Notes: generated from the letters alone by a model not told the origin. 64,000 bases of DNA from Ensifer adhaerens (GCF_002940685.1 NZ_PNFP01000007.1:1-64000), one strand, 5' to 3'. Shown: positions 19,069-28,164, numbered from the stretch's first letter. A program made the numbers and translations.

Positions 19069-19601
19069 TTCGGCTGCTCCGGCGCGTCCTTGTTGAGCCG
19101 GTAGCGGAAGTCGCAATGGGAGGCGCCCTGCATCACGGTCTGGGTGCGCTCCAGCGTGATGCGCGGGTCGTAGCCGGTGCAGAAGACGCCGTCGCGGTTG
19201 CAGGACAGCAGGTGTCCGATATGGCCGAGCCCCATTTCGCGATAGGTCTCGGCGTAGCGACAGCGCTTGACGTTGTAGTGAAATTCCTCGTCCGTCGCCT
19301 TGGTGACCTCGATGACAAGCGCGTCGTCCTGCGTCCAGAGATCCTGCAGCTCCTGGAAGGTGCGAAGACTGGTACCGCCGGGCGTCTTGGCGGCAAAGGT
19401 TCTGCCGGCTTCGATCGCGGCCCTGGTGATCGCCTTGTCGAGGATCGCCTGGGCGCGTTCTTCGCCGATCTCCTCGCGCATCGCCTCATAGATCGGCGCG
19501 ATGATGCCGGCCTCGATACGGCGGCGCGCGAGAATGCCGATCTCGCCATCCATCGCCGCGCGCGAGTTGGCGTCGGGGTTGGGTTTGTCCGTCTTTTCCA
19601 T
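19065..19601 (-). CDS. L-2-amino-thiazoline-4-carboxylate hydrolase family protein (AtcB-like)
   Basis: A 178-aa protein of the ATC-hydrolase family. The recognisable C-terminal core is GHLLSCNRDGVFCTGYDPRITLERTQT with HCDFRYRL after it. AtcB opens the thiazoline ring of L-ATC to give N- or S-carbamoyl-L-cysteine. GGGAGG lies 7 bases before the ATG. It is first in a two-gene operon with the carbamoyl hydrolase. No dedicated racemase or transporter is visible beside it. Many family members are uncharacterised, so a related thiazoline or cyclic amide substrate is possible. A perfect 21-base palindrome lies about 100 bases upstream. Confidence 0.85.
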   Translation of the reverse strand: MEKTDKPNPDANSRAAMDGEIGILARRRIEAGIIAPIYEAMREEIGEERAQAILDKAITRAAIEAGRTFAAKTPGGTSLRTFQELQDLWTQDDALVIEVTKATDEEFHYNVKRCRYAETYREMGLGHIGHLLSCNRDGVFCTGYDPRITLERTQTVMQGASHCDFRYRLNKDAPEQPK

Positions 19602-19700
19602 GGAAATGCCTCCCTGTCTGCCATAGGGCAGAGCAACAGGAAGAGGATACTACGCCGGCGATGCCCTGGTGTTGCAAATTCGTGCCGGAGTGGTTGGGCG

Positions 19701-19721
19701 TGGCGCAAATAATTTGCGCCA
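19701..19721. promoter_or_regulatory. Perfect 21-base palindrome upstream of the atcBC-like operon
   Basis: TGGCGCAAAT (19701-19710) and ATTTGCGCCA (19712-19721) are exact complements around one central base, in the 206-base gap between the ATC-hydrolase start and the end of the MFS fusion gene. It is a strong candidate operator for the thiazoline operon; its regulator is not obvious in the window. Confidence 0.6.
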
Positions 19722-19807
19722 TTCGTCGGCTGTGCAGGAATTACTCCCGCCCCATTGCAGAAGGTGCAAAGCTGCGTGGTGTCGTGTTCGGAATCGGCGT
19801 TGCGCCG

Positions 19808-22363
19808 TCACAGCTCGCTGCTTGAAACGAACCAGCGATAATAGGGATTGTCCGGCTCCACCCGCATCAGCAGTTCCATGTCGCGCGCCCATTCGTCGCG
19901 ATAGCCGGCATAGGCGTTGAGCGAGGCCTGATAGAAGAGCATCAGCCGGTTGTGAGCCTCCGCCACCGACTTGTCGAACGCGGCGTCGCCGCCGGCAATT
20001 GGCGCCTTCGAGCGCAGGGCAACAAGGGCCGGAAGCGTGCGCTGCAATTCGTCGGGGCGAACCCAGCTTGCATATTCGATCCGCGGCTGGTCGTCGGTGA
20101 CGGGCAGAGTGGAGCCGGCGTAACGCTCGAGCCCGGCGCGATCGGTCATCCAGGTGGCGAGCAGGTCGGCCGGCCCGGAAATGCCGACGTCGCGAAGCGC
20201 CGTGGCAAGCGTGGGGTCGGCGATCCGCGCAGCGATACGGGAAGCGTCGAGCTCCTGCGGCTCGATGGAGCCAATCAGCAGCATCTCGTGCAGTTCGGTC
20301 GACCAGAGCGTCGCATGCGGGAAGCTGTCGAGGAAGCTGCGCACGAGCGCACGGGTGTCCTCGTCGTTCTGGGTGGCGATCGGCAGCCACTGTGCGACAA
20401 GCCCATTCGGCTCGAGGCGTTCGCGCGCCAGGCGGTAGAAGTCGGATGAATAGAGATTGACGACGCCGGCGGCCGATGGCGGCGGCGGCTCGAGCGTGAT
20501 GAGATCGTAGCGCTCTTGGCTTCGCATCAGTTCGCGCCGGCCATCCGCGACGCGCACGTCGAGGCGGCTATCGCCGGCCGCATTGAAGTTGCCGGCAAAA
20601 AGGGCGGAAGCACGCGCCACCGAAGGCAAGAGTTCGGCGGCAACACGCCGGTCAAGGCCGGGATAGGCGAGAAGAGAGCCGGCGGTGATGCCCGTGCCGA
20701 GGCCGATGACCAGAGCTGATTTCGGTTCGCCCTTGTGGATGACGAGCGGCAGCAGCGCCTGCAGCCGCATGTAGCGCAGCGACGGCATGGCGTCGCCGGT
20801 GTTGGAAACGCCCTGGATGTAGAGGCGGCGGAAACGGCGGTCGGGCTGGCCCTGCTCGATGACGGCGACGGTGGCGCCGAGACCCTCTTCATAGGAAACG
20901 ATCGTACCATTTCCGCGCGAAAGGTTGAGCAGGCTCGCCAGCCGGTCCGACGGCACGATGACGGCGATCAGCACGGTGAGGGTGCCGAAGGCCGGCGCGA
21001 GTAGCCGCCAGCCCATCCAGCCGCCCTGTCCGCGACTGACGGCGACGAGCCCGATTGCGGCTGCGGCAATGGCGAGGACGGAAAAGCTTCTGACGATACC
21101 GAGAGACGGGATCAGCACGAAGCCGGTCAGAAGCGTGCCGAAAATGCCGCCGAGCGTGTTCAAGGCAAGAACCCGGCCGGTGTCGCGGCCGGTATGTTCA
21201 GGACTGACGGCGAGCCTGAGGGCGACCGGGAAGGCGGCGCCGAGGATCAGCGTCGGGATAAAGACGATGGTCAGCGCGGCAACGAGGAAGCGCGCACACA
21301 TGCCGGCGAAGATGCTGCCGGTGATATCTGCAACGGCGGCCTCAGCGCTGGTCTGTAGCGCCGTCAGCCAGGGCCCTAGCAGCGCAAGTTCGGCGAGCGC
21401 CACCAGGCCGGCGAGCGTAATCAGCAGGCCGAAGGTCCACCAGGGATCGGAGAGTCGCTCGGTCCGGCGGGCAAAAAGGGCAGCGCCGAGGGCGAGACCG
21501 GTGAGATAGGTGGCAAGCACCACCGAAAAGGCGAAGGAGCGGGTGGAGATGAACTGCACGATCGCCTGCGACCAGGCGACTTCATAGCCAAGGGCAATAC
21601 CGCCGGCGATCGCATAGAGGATGAGCGCCAGCCACGAACCGCTGGCGCCACGCATCTCTGCGGGCAGTCTTGCTTGAACCGGCTCGCGAGCAGTCAGTTT
21701 GTTCAGCGAAAGCGCGATGACCGCGGCGACAAGCCCGAGCCCTGAGGCTGCAAGCCCGGTCGCCCGAACGCCGAGCGCGGGAACGAGGAGGAAAGAGACA
21801 GAAAGGCAGCCGACGATGGCGCCGAGCGTATTGGCGGCATAGAGCCGGCCGCCCTTTGTCGCGACACCGCCCGGCGACGCGTTCAGCGCTCGCAGGAGAA
21901 CGGGCAGGGTGCCGCCCATCAGGAAAGCGGGTGTTGCGACGATCACGATCAGCAGCGCCCAGGCGGCCAGCGGGCTGGTGCCCTCAATCGCGACGAAGAC
22001 CGGCGCAATCCTGGAAAGGATGAAGGTGACGCCGGCGCCGAGCATGGCGACCCCGGTTTCAAGCAGGGCATAGAGGCGGAGCGGCTGGCGGGAACGGTCG
22101 CCGGCGCGGCCAAGGACAAAACTGCCGAGCGCAAGGCCGAGGAAGAAGGCGCTGATCCCTGTGCTGACCGCATAGACATCGACGCCGGTGACCAGCGAAA
22201 GCTGCTTGATCCAGAGCACCTGGAAGACCAGGGCGGCCGTGCCGGAGAGGAAAAGCATGAATGCAGCGGCTGCCGGAGCGAAGTGCACCACTTCTTCCGC
22301 CATCGCGTCTTCATTCGACGCCTCCATGGCAACCGTTCGAGCGGGCGGAATGGTTTTCGTCAT
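19808..22363 (-). CDS. MFS-like membrane domain fused to a spermidine-synthase-like domain
   Basis: About 851 aa. Residues about 15-500 form two sets of hydrophobic helices (for example LFLSGTAALVFQVLWIKQLSLV and GTLPVLLRALN) of the membrane part found in fused MFS/spermidine synthases. Residues about 520-760 resemble the Rossmann methyltransferase fold of spermidine synthase (ALVIGLGTGITAGSLLAYPG, DGRRELMRSQERYDLITLEPPPP), but the acidic GxExD-type start is altered to AAELLP, so aminopropyl transfer is doubtful. The C-terminal 90 residues are extra. ATG 22363 is chosen because longer readings begin in the terminator hairpin behind the sulfatase gene. It is same-strand downstream of the sulfatase. 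Confidence 0.8.
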   Translation of the reverse strand: MTKTIPPARTVAMEASNEDAMAEEVVHFAPAAAAFMLFLSGTAALVFQVLWIKQLSLVTGVDVYAVSTGISAFFLGLALGSFVLGRAGDRSRQPLRLYALLETGVAMLGAGVTFILSRIAPVFVAIEGTSPLAAWALLIVIVATPAFLMGGTLPVLLRALNASPGGVATKGGRLYAANTLGAIVGCLSVSFLLVPALGVRATGLAASGLGLVAAVIALSLNKLTAREPVQARLPAEMRGASGSWLALILYAIAGGIALGYEVAWSQAIVQFISTRSFAFSVVLATYLTGLALGAALFARRTERLSDPWWTFGLLITLAGLVALAELALLGPWLTALQTSAEAAVADITGSIFAGMCARFLVAALTIVFIPTLILGAAFPVALRLAVSPEHTGRDTGRVLALNTLGGIFGTLLTGFVLIPSLGIVRSFSVLAIAAAAIGLVAVSRGQGGWMGWRLLAPAFGTLTVLIAVIVPSDRLASLLNLSRGNGTIVSYEEGLGATVAVIEQGQPDRRFRRLYIQGVSNTGDAMPSLRYMRLQALLPLVIHKGEPKSALVIGLGTGITAGSLLAYPGLDRRVAAELLPSVARASALFAGNFNAAGDSRLDVRVADGRRELMRSQERYDLITLEPPPPSAAGVVNLYSSDFYRLARERLEPNGLVAQWLPIATQNDEDTRALVRSFLDSFPHATLWSTELHEMLLIGSIEPQELDASRIAARIADPTLATALRDVGISGPADLLATWMTDRAGLERYAGSTLPVTDDQPRIEYASWVRPDELQRTLPALVALRSKAPIAGGDAAFDKSVAEAHNRLMLFYQASLNAYAGYRDEWARDMELLMRVEPDNPYYRWFVSSSEL

Positions 22364-22390
22364 TGCGGCACGCCATCTCTTAGCAAAGGC

Positions 22391-22422
22391 AAGAGGAGAA
22401 AGGCGGCGCACCGGGCGCCGCC
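22391..22422 (-). terminator. Terminator behind the sulfatase gene
   Basis: On the minus strand GGCGGCGC pairs with GCGCCGCC (forward 22415-22422 with 22402-22409) across a 5-base loop and is followed by TTTCTCCTCTT. It sits 10 bases after the sulfatase stop and 28 bases before the MFS fusion gene start, so read-through into that gene is probably limited. Confidence 0.65.
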
Positions 22423-22432
22423 TCCGAGAGTG

Positions 22433-24076
22433 TTATTGAGCCGGTTGCGACTTGGCCAGGATCTCGTCGATCTTCTGGTGCACGCTTTCTTCGATCTGGT
22501 CGACCGAGAAGCTTGCCGGCTTTTGGCTCGGCGGATACTCGATGAAGGTCTCAAGGAAGGCCGCCGATTTCCCGACCGCTTGGGCGGTCAGGTAGACGTT
22601 CTTCGTCCGCCAGTCGTTGTACTGGTCCGAAACGATATCGGCCCGCTCATAGGGGTCCATGCGCAGGTTGAAGATCTTCGGAACGCGCAGGCAGGTGAAC
22701 GGATCCTGCCAGACGTCGAAGCCGCCGGGCTTGCGCATCTCGCAGAAGACGTATTTCCAGTTCTCGAAGCGCATACCGACGAGCTTGGCGTCGTCGTTGA
22801 AGTAATAGAACTCGCTGCGCGAGCCCTTCGGCTGCTCTCCCGTCAGGTACGGCAGCTGGTTGTAGCCATCGAGATGAACCTTGAAGGTCTTCCCGCCAAG
22901 GTCGGTGCCTTTCAGCAGGCGCTCCTTGACATCCTTGTCGCCGGCAGCCGCAAGCAGCGTCGGGAACCAGTCGAGACCGGAGAACATCTCTGTAGAAATA
23001 CCGGGCTTGATCTTGCCGGGCCAGCGGATCATTGCAGGCACGCGGAAGGCGCCCTCCCAGTTGCTGTCCTTTTCGCTGCGGAACGGCGTGGTTGCCGCGT
23101 CCGGCCAGGAGAACTGGTTCGGCCCATTGTCCGTCGTATAGACCACGATGGTGTTGTCGGCGATCTTCAACTCGTCGAGCAGGTCGAGCAGCTTGCCGAC
23201 GTCGTTGTCATGTTCGACCATGCCGTCGGCATAATCGTTGCCGGGCATGCCGCTCTGGCCCTTGTACTGGTCGCGCACGTGGGTGAAGAGGTGCATGCGC
23301 GTGGTGTTCATCCAGGTGAAGAAGGGCTTCTTCGCCTCCGTCTGCTTCTTGATGAACTCCATCGCCGCGGCCGTCGTCTCGTCGTCGATGGTCTCCATGC
23401 GCTTGGAGTTCAGCGCGCCGGTGTCCTCGACCTTGCCGTCGGCGAAGGAGTGCAGCACGCCACGCGGCGCATAGGACTTCAGGAAAGCCGGGTCGTCCTT
23501 CGGCCAATAGGGCCGCTCGGGCTCCTCCTCGGCGTTGAGGTGATAAAGGTTGCCGAAAAACTCGTCGAAGCCGTGCGCCGTCGGCAGGAAGCGGTCCTGG
23601 TCGCCGAGATGATTCTTGCCGAACTGGCCGGTGGCGTAGCCCTGCGCCTTAAGCGCCTGGGCAATCGTCACGTCGCGGTCTTGGATGCCAACCGGAGCGC
23701 CGGGCACGCCGACCTTGGACATGCCGGTACGCAACACCGTCTGGCCGGTGATGAAGGTGGAACGGCCGGCCGTGCAGCTGTTTTCGGCGTAGTAATCCGT
23801 AAACATCATGCCGTCCCGGGCGATCCGGTCGATGTTCGGTGTCTTGTAGCCCATGACGCCGAAGGAGTAGGCGCTGATGTTGGTCTGGCCGATATCGTCG
23901 CCGAAGATCACCAAGATGTTGGGCTTGGCTGCGTCCTGCGCGAAGGCGGGCAGGGCCGAGGCAGTTATGGTCGACATCAGCACGGTGCCGGCCAGCGCCA
24001 GCGCCTTCGGCTTCATGGACCGCCCGACCGCGTTCGCGGCGAGCCGGCCGAGCCTGTTCTTCAAATCGATACTCAT
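22433..24076 (-). CDS. Periplasmic Cys-type arylsulfatase
   Basis: A 547-aa type I sulfatase. A Sec signal (KALALAGTVLMSTITASALPAFA-QDA, residues about 22-47) is followed by the metal site PNILVIFGDDIGQTN and the formylglycine motif CTAGRSTF with C101 as the residue to be oxidised; alanine replaces the common proline. GKNHLGD and the TTDNGPN segment supply further metal and sulfate contacts. The C-terminal NLRMDPYERAD is typical of arylsulfatases. GGGAGA lies 6 bases before ATG 24076. Its maturase (FGE, 30935) is encoded nearby and both promoters carry the same 18-bp motif. The sulfate ester cleaved is unknown. Confidence 0.93.
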   Translation of the reverse strand: MSIDLKNRLGRLAANAVGRSMKPKALALAGTVLMSTITASALPAFAQDAAKPNILVIFGDDIGQTNISAYSFGVMGYKTPNIDRIARDGMMFTDYYAENSCTAGRSTFITGQTVLRTGMSKVGVPGAPVGIQDRDVTIAQALKAQGYATGQFGKNHLGDQDRFLPTAHGFDEFFGNLYHLNAEEEPERPYWPKDDPAFLKSYAPRGVLHSFADGKVEDTGALNSKRMETIDDETTAAAMEFIKKQTEAKKPFFTWMNTTRMHLFTHVRDQYKGQSGMPGNDYADGMVEHDNDVGKLLDLLDELKIADNTIVVYTTDNGPNQFSWPDAATTPFRSEKDSNWEGAFRVPAMIRWPGKIKPGISTEMFSGLDWFPTLLAAAGDKDVKERLLKGTDLGGKTFKVHLDGYNQLPYLTGEQPKGSRSEFYYFNDDAKLVGMRFENWKYVFCEMRKPGGFDVWQDPFTCLRVPKIFNLRMDPYERADIVSDQYNDWRTKNVYLTAQAVGKSAAFLETFIEYPPSQKPASFSVDQIEESVHQKIDEILAKSQPAQ

Positions 24077-24118
24077 TTCAAGTCTCCCTGAGGCAGCAGA
24101 CAAATCGCTCTCGGAATG

Positions 24119-24140
24119 CCGGCAAAGTTCAATTTGCCGG
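24119..24140 (-). other. Stem-loop in the sulfatase leader
   Basis: CCGGCAAA (24119-24126) and TTTGCCGG (24133-24140) are perfect arms with a 6-base loop, between the shared promoter motif and the sulfatase start codon. It could be an operator or a leader hairpin. A similar palindrome, CCGGCAA-A-TTGCCGG, occurs at 58544-58558. Confidence 0.45.
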
Positions 24141-24170
24141 GGCAATCTGCGCGGAGACACACCAACGGGT

Positions 24171-24188
24171 AAGTACGTAACAGTTACG
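24171..24188 (-). promoter_or_regulatory. Shared 18-bp motif, site 1 (sulfatase)
   Basis: Read toward the sulfatase gene the site is CGTAACTGTTACGTACTT, 94 bases before the start codon. It matches four other sites in the window (30745, 30834, 33252, 45179) in sequence and in orientation to the gene. Here the GTAAC-N-GTTAC core is a true palindrome. Confidence 0.75.
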
Positions 24189-24227
24189 ATGCGGCCGCGC
24201 GGCGGTTAAGCGCTGCCTGAAAGGGGA

Positions 24228-25595
24228 TCAGAGCGTTCTGCGCCCGGCGTTTTCGAAGCGCGGATTGAGATCGGGTAAATCGCCTGTTTCCTGTCCGCCG
24301 CCGGAGGTCTTTTGTAGCCACCGCCGTCGCGCCGTCTTCAGGCCCCGCAGCAGTCGCCCAAGGTCGATCACGTCGTGGTGTGCGCGAGAAGCGCCGTATC
24401 GGCCCTCACGGTAGCGCGCAAAACCGGCCTTCGTTTCCGGGTCGGCAAAGCGATCGATCCACTTTGAAAGCGGCACGTTTCCGGTCTGGCGCGACCAGCG
24501 GTCGAGGGCTGCGTCCAGCCCCGCCGCATCGTGCTTCATGCAGGCATCTACCACGCGGCGATACGCCGTCGCCTCGGACTGCTCCTTGCGGGCAAGGACA
24601 GCGGTCAACCAGACTTCCAGCCGTCCGCAGAGATTGGCGGCGAGCTGGATGAACAGGCCGATGGCGAGGAGCGTGGCGGCGCAGCCGCCCCACCAGAGCC
24701 AGTCAAAAGGCTCCTCGGCCGGGGGCGGTGCGGGTGGGGCGAGCGTCCCCTCGGTCACCGGTGCCGCGCCGACCGTGACCAGGGCGCCATCCGCCTCTGC
24801 TGTTTCCGTCTGCCCGCTTGTGGGGTTGAACCATTGCAGTGCGATTGCCGGCAGGGTGAAATGGCCGGGCTTGGTGAAGACGTAGGTCGCCGTATCGGTG
24901 CGCAGCCCGGCGGTAACATCGCCGCGCGAGGTGCGCTCCTGCGACAGGACCGGGTCATGGACATAAACCTGCACGCCCGCCGGCGCATCGAGGGTTGGCA
25001 CCGGGATCATCATCGGCGCGAGACCGGCGGCATGAATGGAGACCGTGCGCACAAGCGCATCACCGGCCCGCAGCCCCGCAGGATCGCGGTCGAAGGTCTG
25101 GGTGATGGTGATCTCTCCGGCCGTCACGCCGGGTGTCCCGCCTTCGCCGCCCGGAACCGCGGCAACCGTGAACCTGAGCGGCGGCAGCGTCACCTTTCCC
25201 TGGCTTGTCTGGCCGGGCACGGCGGCATAGCCGAACGGAATGACCGCGGCCGGCAGGGCATAGTCGCCGGCGGTCTGCGGGGTGATGGCGTAGGTCTTGC
25301 GAATGCCGGAGAAGGCCTCGCCGTTGACGGTCTCGTTGAGGTTCAAGCCGCGGTCGTCGGGCATGGTGACGACGGAGCCGGGAAGATCGAACAGGGGAAA
25401 CTGCGGCGGCGAGAGGAAGTAGTTCGGCACGAAGACGTCGACATCGACCTCTACCTGCTGGCCGGCGTAGATCGTGCCCTTGGTCGTGAGCGTCGCGCGC
25501 GCAAAGGGATCCGCGGCTATGGCAGTGCCGACAGGCAAGAGCAGAAGACCGACGATGCAGACGAGCAGACGCGTCAGGGCGGGGAGGGCTGTCAC
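24228..25595 (-). CDS. BatD-like protein (oxygen-tolerance family)
   Basis: A 455-aa membrane-anchored periplasmic protein. Signal or first helix LLVCIVGLLLLPVGTAIA-ADP is followed by BatD-type beta domains (YAGQQVEVDVDVFVPNYFLSPPQFPLFDLPG), a helix near residue 300 (WGGCAATLLAIGLFIQLAA) and a cytoplasmic tail rich in basic residues. BatD proteins work with MoxR ATPases and VWA proteins in aerotolerance or envelope-stress systems in other bacteria. The start is the GTG at 25595, overlapping the previous stop as GTGA. It is the last gene of the moxR/bat operon (30703 down to 24228). Confidence 0.85.
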   Translation of the reverse strand: MTALPALTRLLVCIVGLLLLPVGTAIAADPFARATLTTKGTIYAGQQVEVDVDVFVPNYFLSPPQFPLFDLPGSVVTMPDDRGLNLNETVNGEAFSGIRKTYAITPQTAGDYALPAAVIPFGYAAVPGQTSQGKVTLPPLRFTVAAVPGGEGGTPGVTAGEITITQTFDRDPAGLRAGDALVRTVSIHAAGLAPMMIPVPTLDAPAGVQVYVHDPVLSQERTSRGDVTAGLRTDTATYVFTKPGHFTLPAIALQWFNPTSGQTETAEADGALVTVGAAPVTEGTLAPPAPPPAEEPFDWLWWGGCAATLLAIGLFIQLAANLCGRLEVWLTAVLARKEQSEATAYRRVVDACMKHDAAGLDAALDRWSRQTGNVPLSKWIDRFADPETKAGFARYREGRYGASRAHHDVIDLGRLLRGLKTARRRWLQKTSGGGQETGDLPDLNPRFENAGRRTL

Positions 25596-27163
25596 GGTGC
25601 CGCCTCCTTTGCTTCGATGGCAAACTTTCGCGCCAGCAGTTCGGCCGGCGACACCTGGATGTTGCGCATCCACATGTCGGCCGTCTGCGGTCCGCCCTGA
25701 ACGGTGGCTTCCGTCCCCTTTTTGCCCTTGTCGTCGAACTGGACCTGATCGGGGTCGATGCCGGCCTGTTCCTGCTGCGCGTCCTGTTCCTGCTTGTCCT
25801 TGTCGGCCTTGCGCTTCCTGGCGATCTCGAGGTTCTTCTTGGCATCGGGCCAGTCGGGATGGCGCTTCAACGCCTGCCCGTAGGCGGCGATCGCCTCTTC
25901 GGCCTTGTCGAGATGCAGGAGGGCATTGCCCTGGTTGTAGTAGCTTTCCGCCGTATCGCTCTCGGCAAAGGCATCGATCGCATCCTGGAAGCGGCCGGCG
26001 CGGTAGAGCGCCGCGCCGCGCCAGTCTGGATCGGCGAATTTTTCGGACGCAGCCGGGAAATCGCCCCGTTCGAAGGCGCGGCGGCCCTGTTGGTCCGGTG
26101 TCAGCCACAGGTCGAGAAAGCGATTGTCCGCCGCTTCCGCGCGTTCGTTGCCGGCAAGCAGCGTGGCGGCGAGCAGATAGACGGCCCAGCGTATGGTCCA
26201 GCCGCGCCGGAACCAGAAGAGGCCGAAGACGGCGATCGGGATCGTCAGCCACCAGCCGAGATCGTGCCAGCGCGTCAGTCCCTCGGCGGTCTTCGCGGCA
26301 AAATTCGTCTGGATGCGCCGGATGATCCAGCCAACGTCGGCATCGTCGGATGTTATGGTCGCAACCTCGGCCTTGGATGCGGACTGCAGCGCCTTCAGGC
26401 CGTCGATATCGAGCTTCGCCCTGACATGCGCACCGGTCGCGTCGCTCAGGAACCCGCCGTCCGCCGTCTTGACCGGCCCGCCCTCGGCCGTGCCGATGCC
26501 GAGCACCATGAGCGCGTTGCGCCCCTGATACTGACCGAAGGCCTGGAAGGCCGAACGTTCGACGCCGTCGGTCATGAAGAGGATCGTGCCGGGCACGGTT
26601 TCGTTGGCGAGCGCCTTTTCGACCTCCTGCAGAGCCTTGGCCGTATCCTTGCCGTCGACGGGCATGATCTGCGGCGACAGCGCGGCGAGATAGGTTTTGA
26701 CCAGCGCGGCATCGTCGCTGAGCGGCAGCACCATGTGGGCGGAGCCGGCATAGGCGAACAATGCGGTGCGCGAGCCCTTCCTGCGGGTGAGAATATCCTG
26801 GACCTTCAGCTTGGCGCGTTCGAGCCGTGTCGGCGAGATATCGGTCGCGTTCATCGTCGCGTTGAGGTCGATGGCGATCGCCAGCGGTGCCGTGTCCTCC
26901 ACGAAGGGCGGCCGCTCGCGCTGCCAGGTCGGACCGGCGGTGGCGATCGCCGCGACGGCAATCAGCGCCGCGGTGATGTGCACCGGCTGGAAACGCCGCT
27001 TCCCGCCCTTGTCGATCAGCAGATGATCGAGCAGGTGGGGGGCGATCATGTCCTGCCATTGCGAGCGGACGTCGCCACGCCGGGTGACGAGATAGATCAG
27101 CAGCGGGACGGCGGCGAGCGCCAGCAGCCAGAGCGGCCTCAGAAAGTGGAAATCCGAGATCAT
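25592..27163 (-). CDS. VWA-TPR protein (BatB/BatC type)
   Basis: A 523-aa membrane protein. Two N-terminal helices (FHFLRPLWLLALAAVPLLIYLV and VHITAALIAVAAIATA) flank a short loop. A von Willebrand A domain follows (about 85-290), then a helix, then TPR-like repeats (AESYYNQGNALLHLDKAEEAIAAYGQALKRHP) and a charged tail. The MIDAS loop, normally DxSxS, reads DLNATMNAT, so metal binding may be weakened; the partner BatA keeps a normal loop. This BatB+BatC fusion layout is common in proteobacteria. The start overlaps the preceding stop as ATGA. Confidence 0.86.
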   Translation of the reverse strand: MISDFHFLRPLWLLALAAVPLLIYLVTRRGDVRSQWQDMIAPHLLDHLLIDKGGKRRFQPVHITAALIAVAAIATAGPTWQRERPPFVEDTAPLAIAIDLNATMNATDISPTRLERAKLKVQDILTRRKGSRTALFAYAGSAHMVLPLSDDAALVKTYLAALSPQIMPVDGKDTAKALQEVEKALANETVPGTILFMTDGVERSAFQAFGQYQGRNALMVLGIGTAEGGPVKTADGGFLSDATGAHVRAKLDIDGLKALQSASKAEVATITSDDADVGWIIRRIQTNFAAKTAEGLTRWHDLGWWLTIPIAVFGLFWFRRGWTIRWAVYLLAATLLAGNERAEAADNRFLDLWLTPDQQGRRAFERGDFPAASEKFADPDWRGAALYRAGRFQDAIDAFAESDTAESYYNQGNALLHLDKAEEAIAAYGQALKRHPDWPDAKKNLEIARKRKADKDKQEQDAQQEQAGIDPDQVQFDDKGKKGTEATVQGGPQTADMWMRNIQVSPAELLARKFAIEAKEAAP

Positions 27164-28164
27164 GGCGCTGCCTCCCGGCGCTGGCGGCGATCGGCGAGCG
27201 AAGAGAGGAGCCACATGGCGGCGTGATAGGCGAGCACGATCAGGAGTGCAGCACCAAGCGGGTAGTAGAACAGTTCGATGCGCGGCCGCCAGGAGAGCGT
27301 CTTCTGGTTTGCCGGCGTCAACTGGTCGAGCAGTTCGTAGATATTCTGCAGGCCGGCCTGATCCTGGCCGAAGAAGTACCGCCCCTTCGTCGCCTCGGCG
27401 ATCTGCTGCAGTGCCGCGGTGTCGAGCTTCTGTTCGCCTTGAGCGTTGGGATCGCCGATGCCGACCGTGTGGATGACCACCTTCTTCTCCGCCGCGATAT
27501 CGGCGGCCTTGTCGGGTGGCATCTTGCTCGCGGTGTCGTTGCCATCGGTCAAGAGGATCATCACCTTGTCCGGTGCGGTGCTCACATCGAACATCTTGAT
27601 CGCGAGCCCGATGGCGTCACCGACCGCGGTGCGGGGGCCTGCCATGCCCGGCAGGCTGTCGGCCAGCATCAGCTTGACGGTCTTGTGGTCGAGCGTGAAC
27701 GGCACCAGCGGATAGGGCGCATCGCCGAAGGCGATCAGGCCGAGCCGATCGTTCGGCCGGCGGTCGATGAACTCGGCGACCACCTTGTGCACCGCCTCGG
27801 CGCGGGTCTGCAGGTTGCCGGCGGGATCGCGAAAATCGCGCGTGTCCATGGATTGCGACAGATCGATCGCCAGCATCAGGTCGCGCTGCGGCTCGGTCTT
27901 CTCGATCGGCGGTTCGACATATTGCGGCCGCGCCAGCGCCAGCACGATCAGCGTCCAGCAGATCGGCGCGATCACCTTCTGGCCGAGATTGGTCCTCGGA
28001 ACGACAGAGCCTTCGGTCGGGCCGAGATTGGCGGCCGCGGTGATGTCCTTGAAGAACGGCACCCTGACGGCGGCCGACTGCTCGCGGTAGGGCGGCAGCA
28101 TCCACCAGACGAGGAAAGGCAGCGGCAGGAGGATCAGCGCCCAGGCGTAGTCAAGCACGTACAT
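27160..28164 (-). CDS. VWA-domain protein (BatA type)
   Basis: A 334-aa inner-membrane protein. The N-terminal helix is LDYAWALILLPLPFLVWWML, a second helix ends near residue 80, and a VWA domain with an intact MIDAS motif (MLAIDLSQSMDTRDF, later LLTDGNDTASKMPP) follows. A C-terminal helix (YYPLGAALLIVLAYHAAMWLL) anchors it. ATG 28164 lies 14 bases inside the end of the DUF4381 gene, which indicates coupling. BatA proteins are thought to receive MoxR action. Confidence 0.9.
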   Translation of the reverse strand: MYVLDYAWALILLPLPFLVWWMLPPYREQSAAVRVPFFKDITAAANLGPTEGSVVPRTNLGQKVIAPICWTLIVLALARPQYVEPPIEKTEPQRDLMLAIDLSQSMDTRDFRDPAGNLQTRAEAVHKVVAEFIDRRPNDRLGLIAFGDAPYPLVPFTLDHKTVKLMLADSLPGMAGPRTAVGDAIGLAIKMFDVSTAPDKVMILLTDGNDTASKMPPDKAADIAAEKKVVIHTVGIGDPNAQGEQKLDTAALQQIAEATKGRYFFGQDQAGLQNIYELLDQLTPANQKTLSWRPRIELFYYPLGAALLIVLAYHAAMWLLSSLADRRQRREAAP

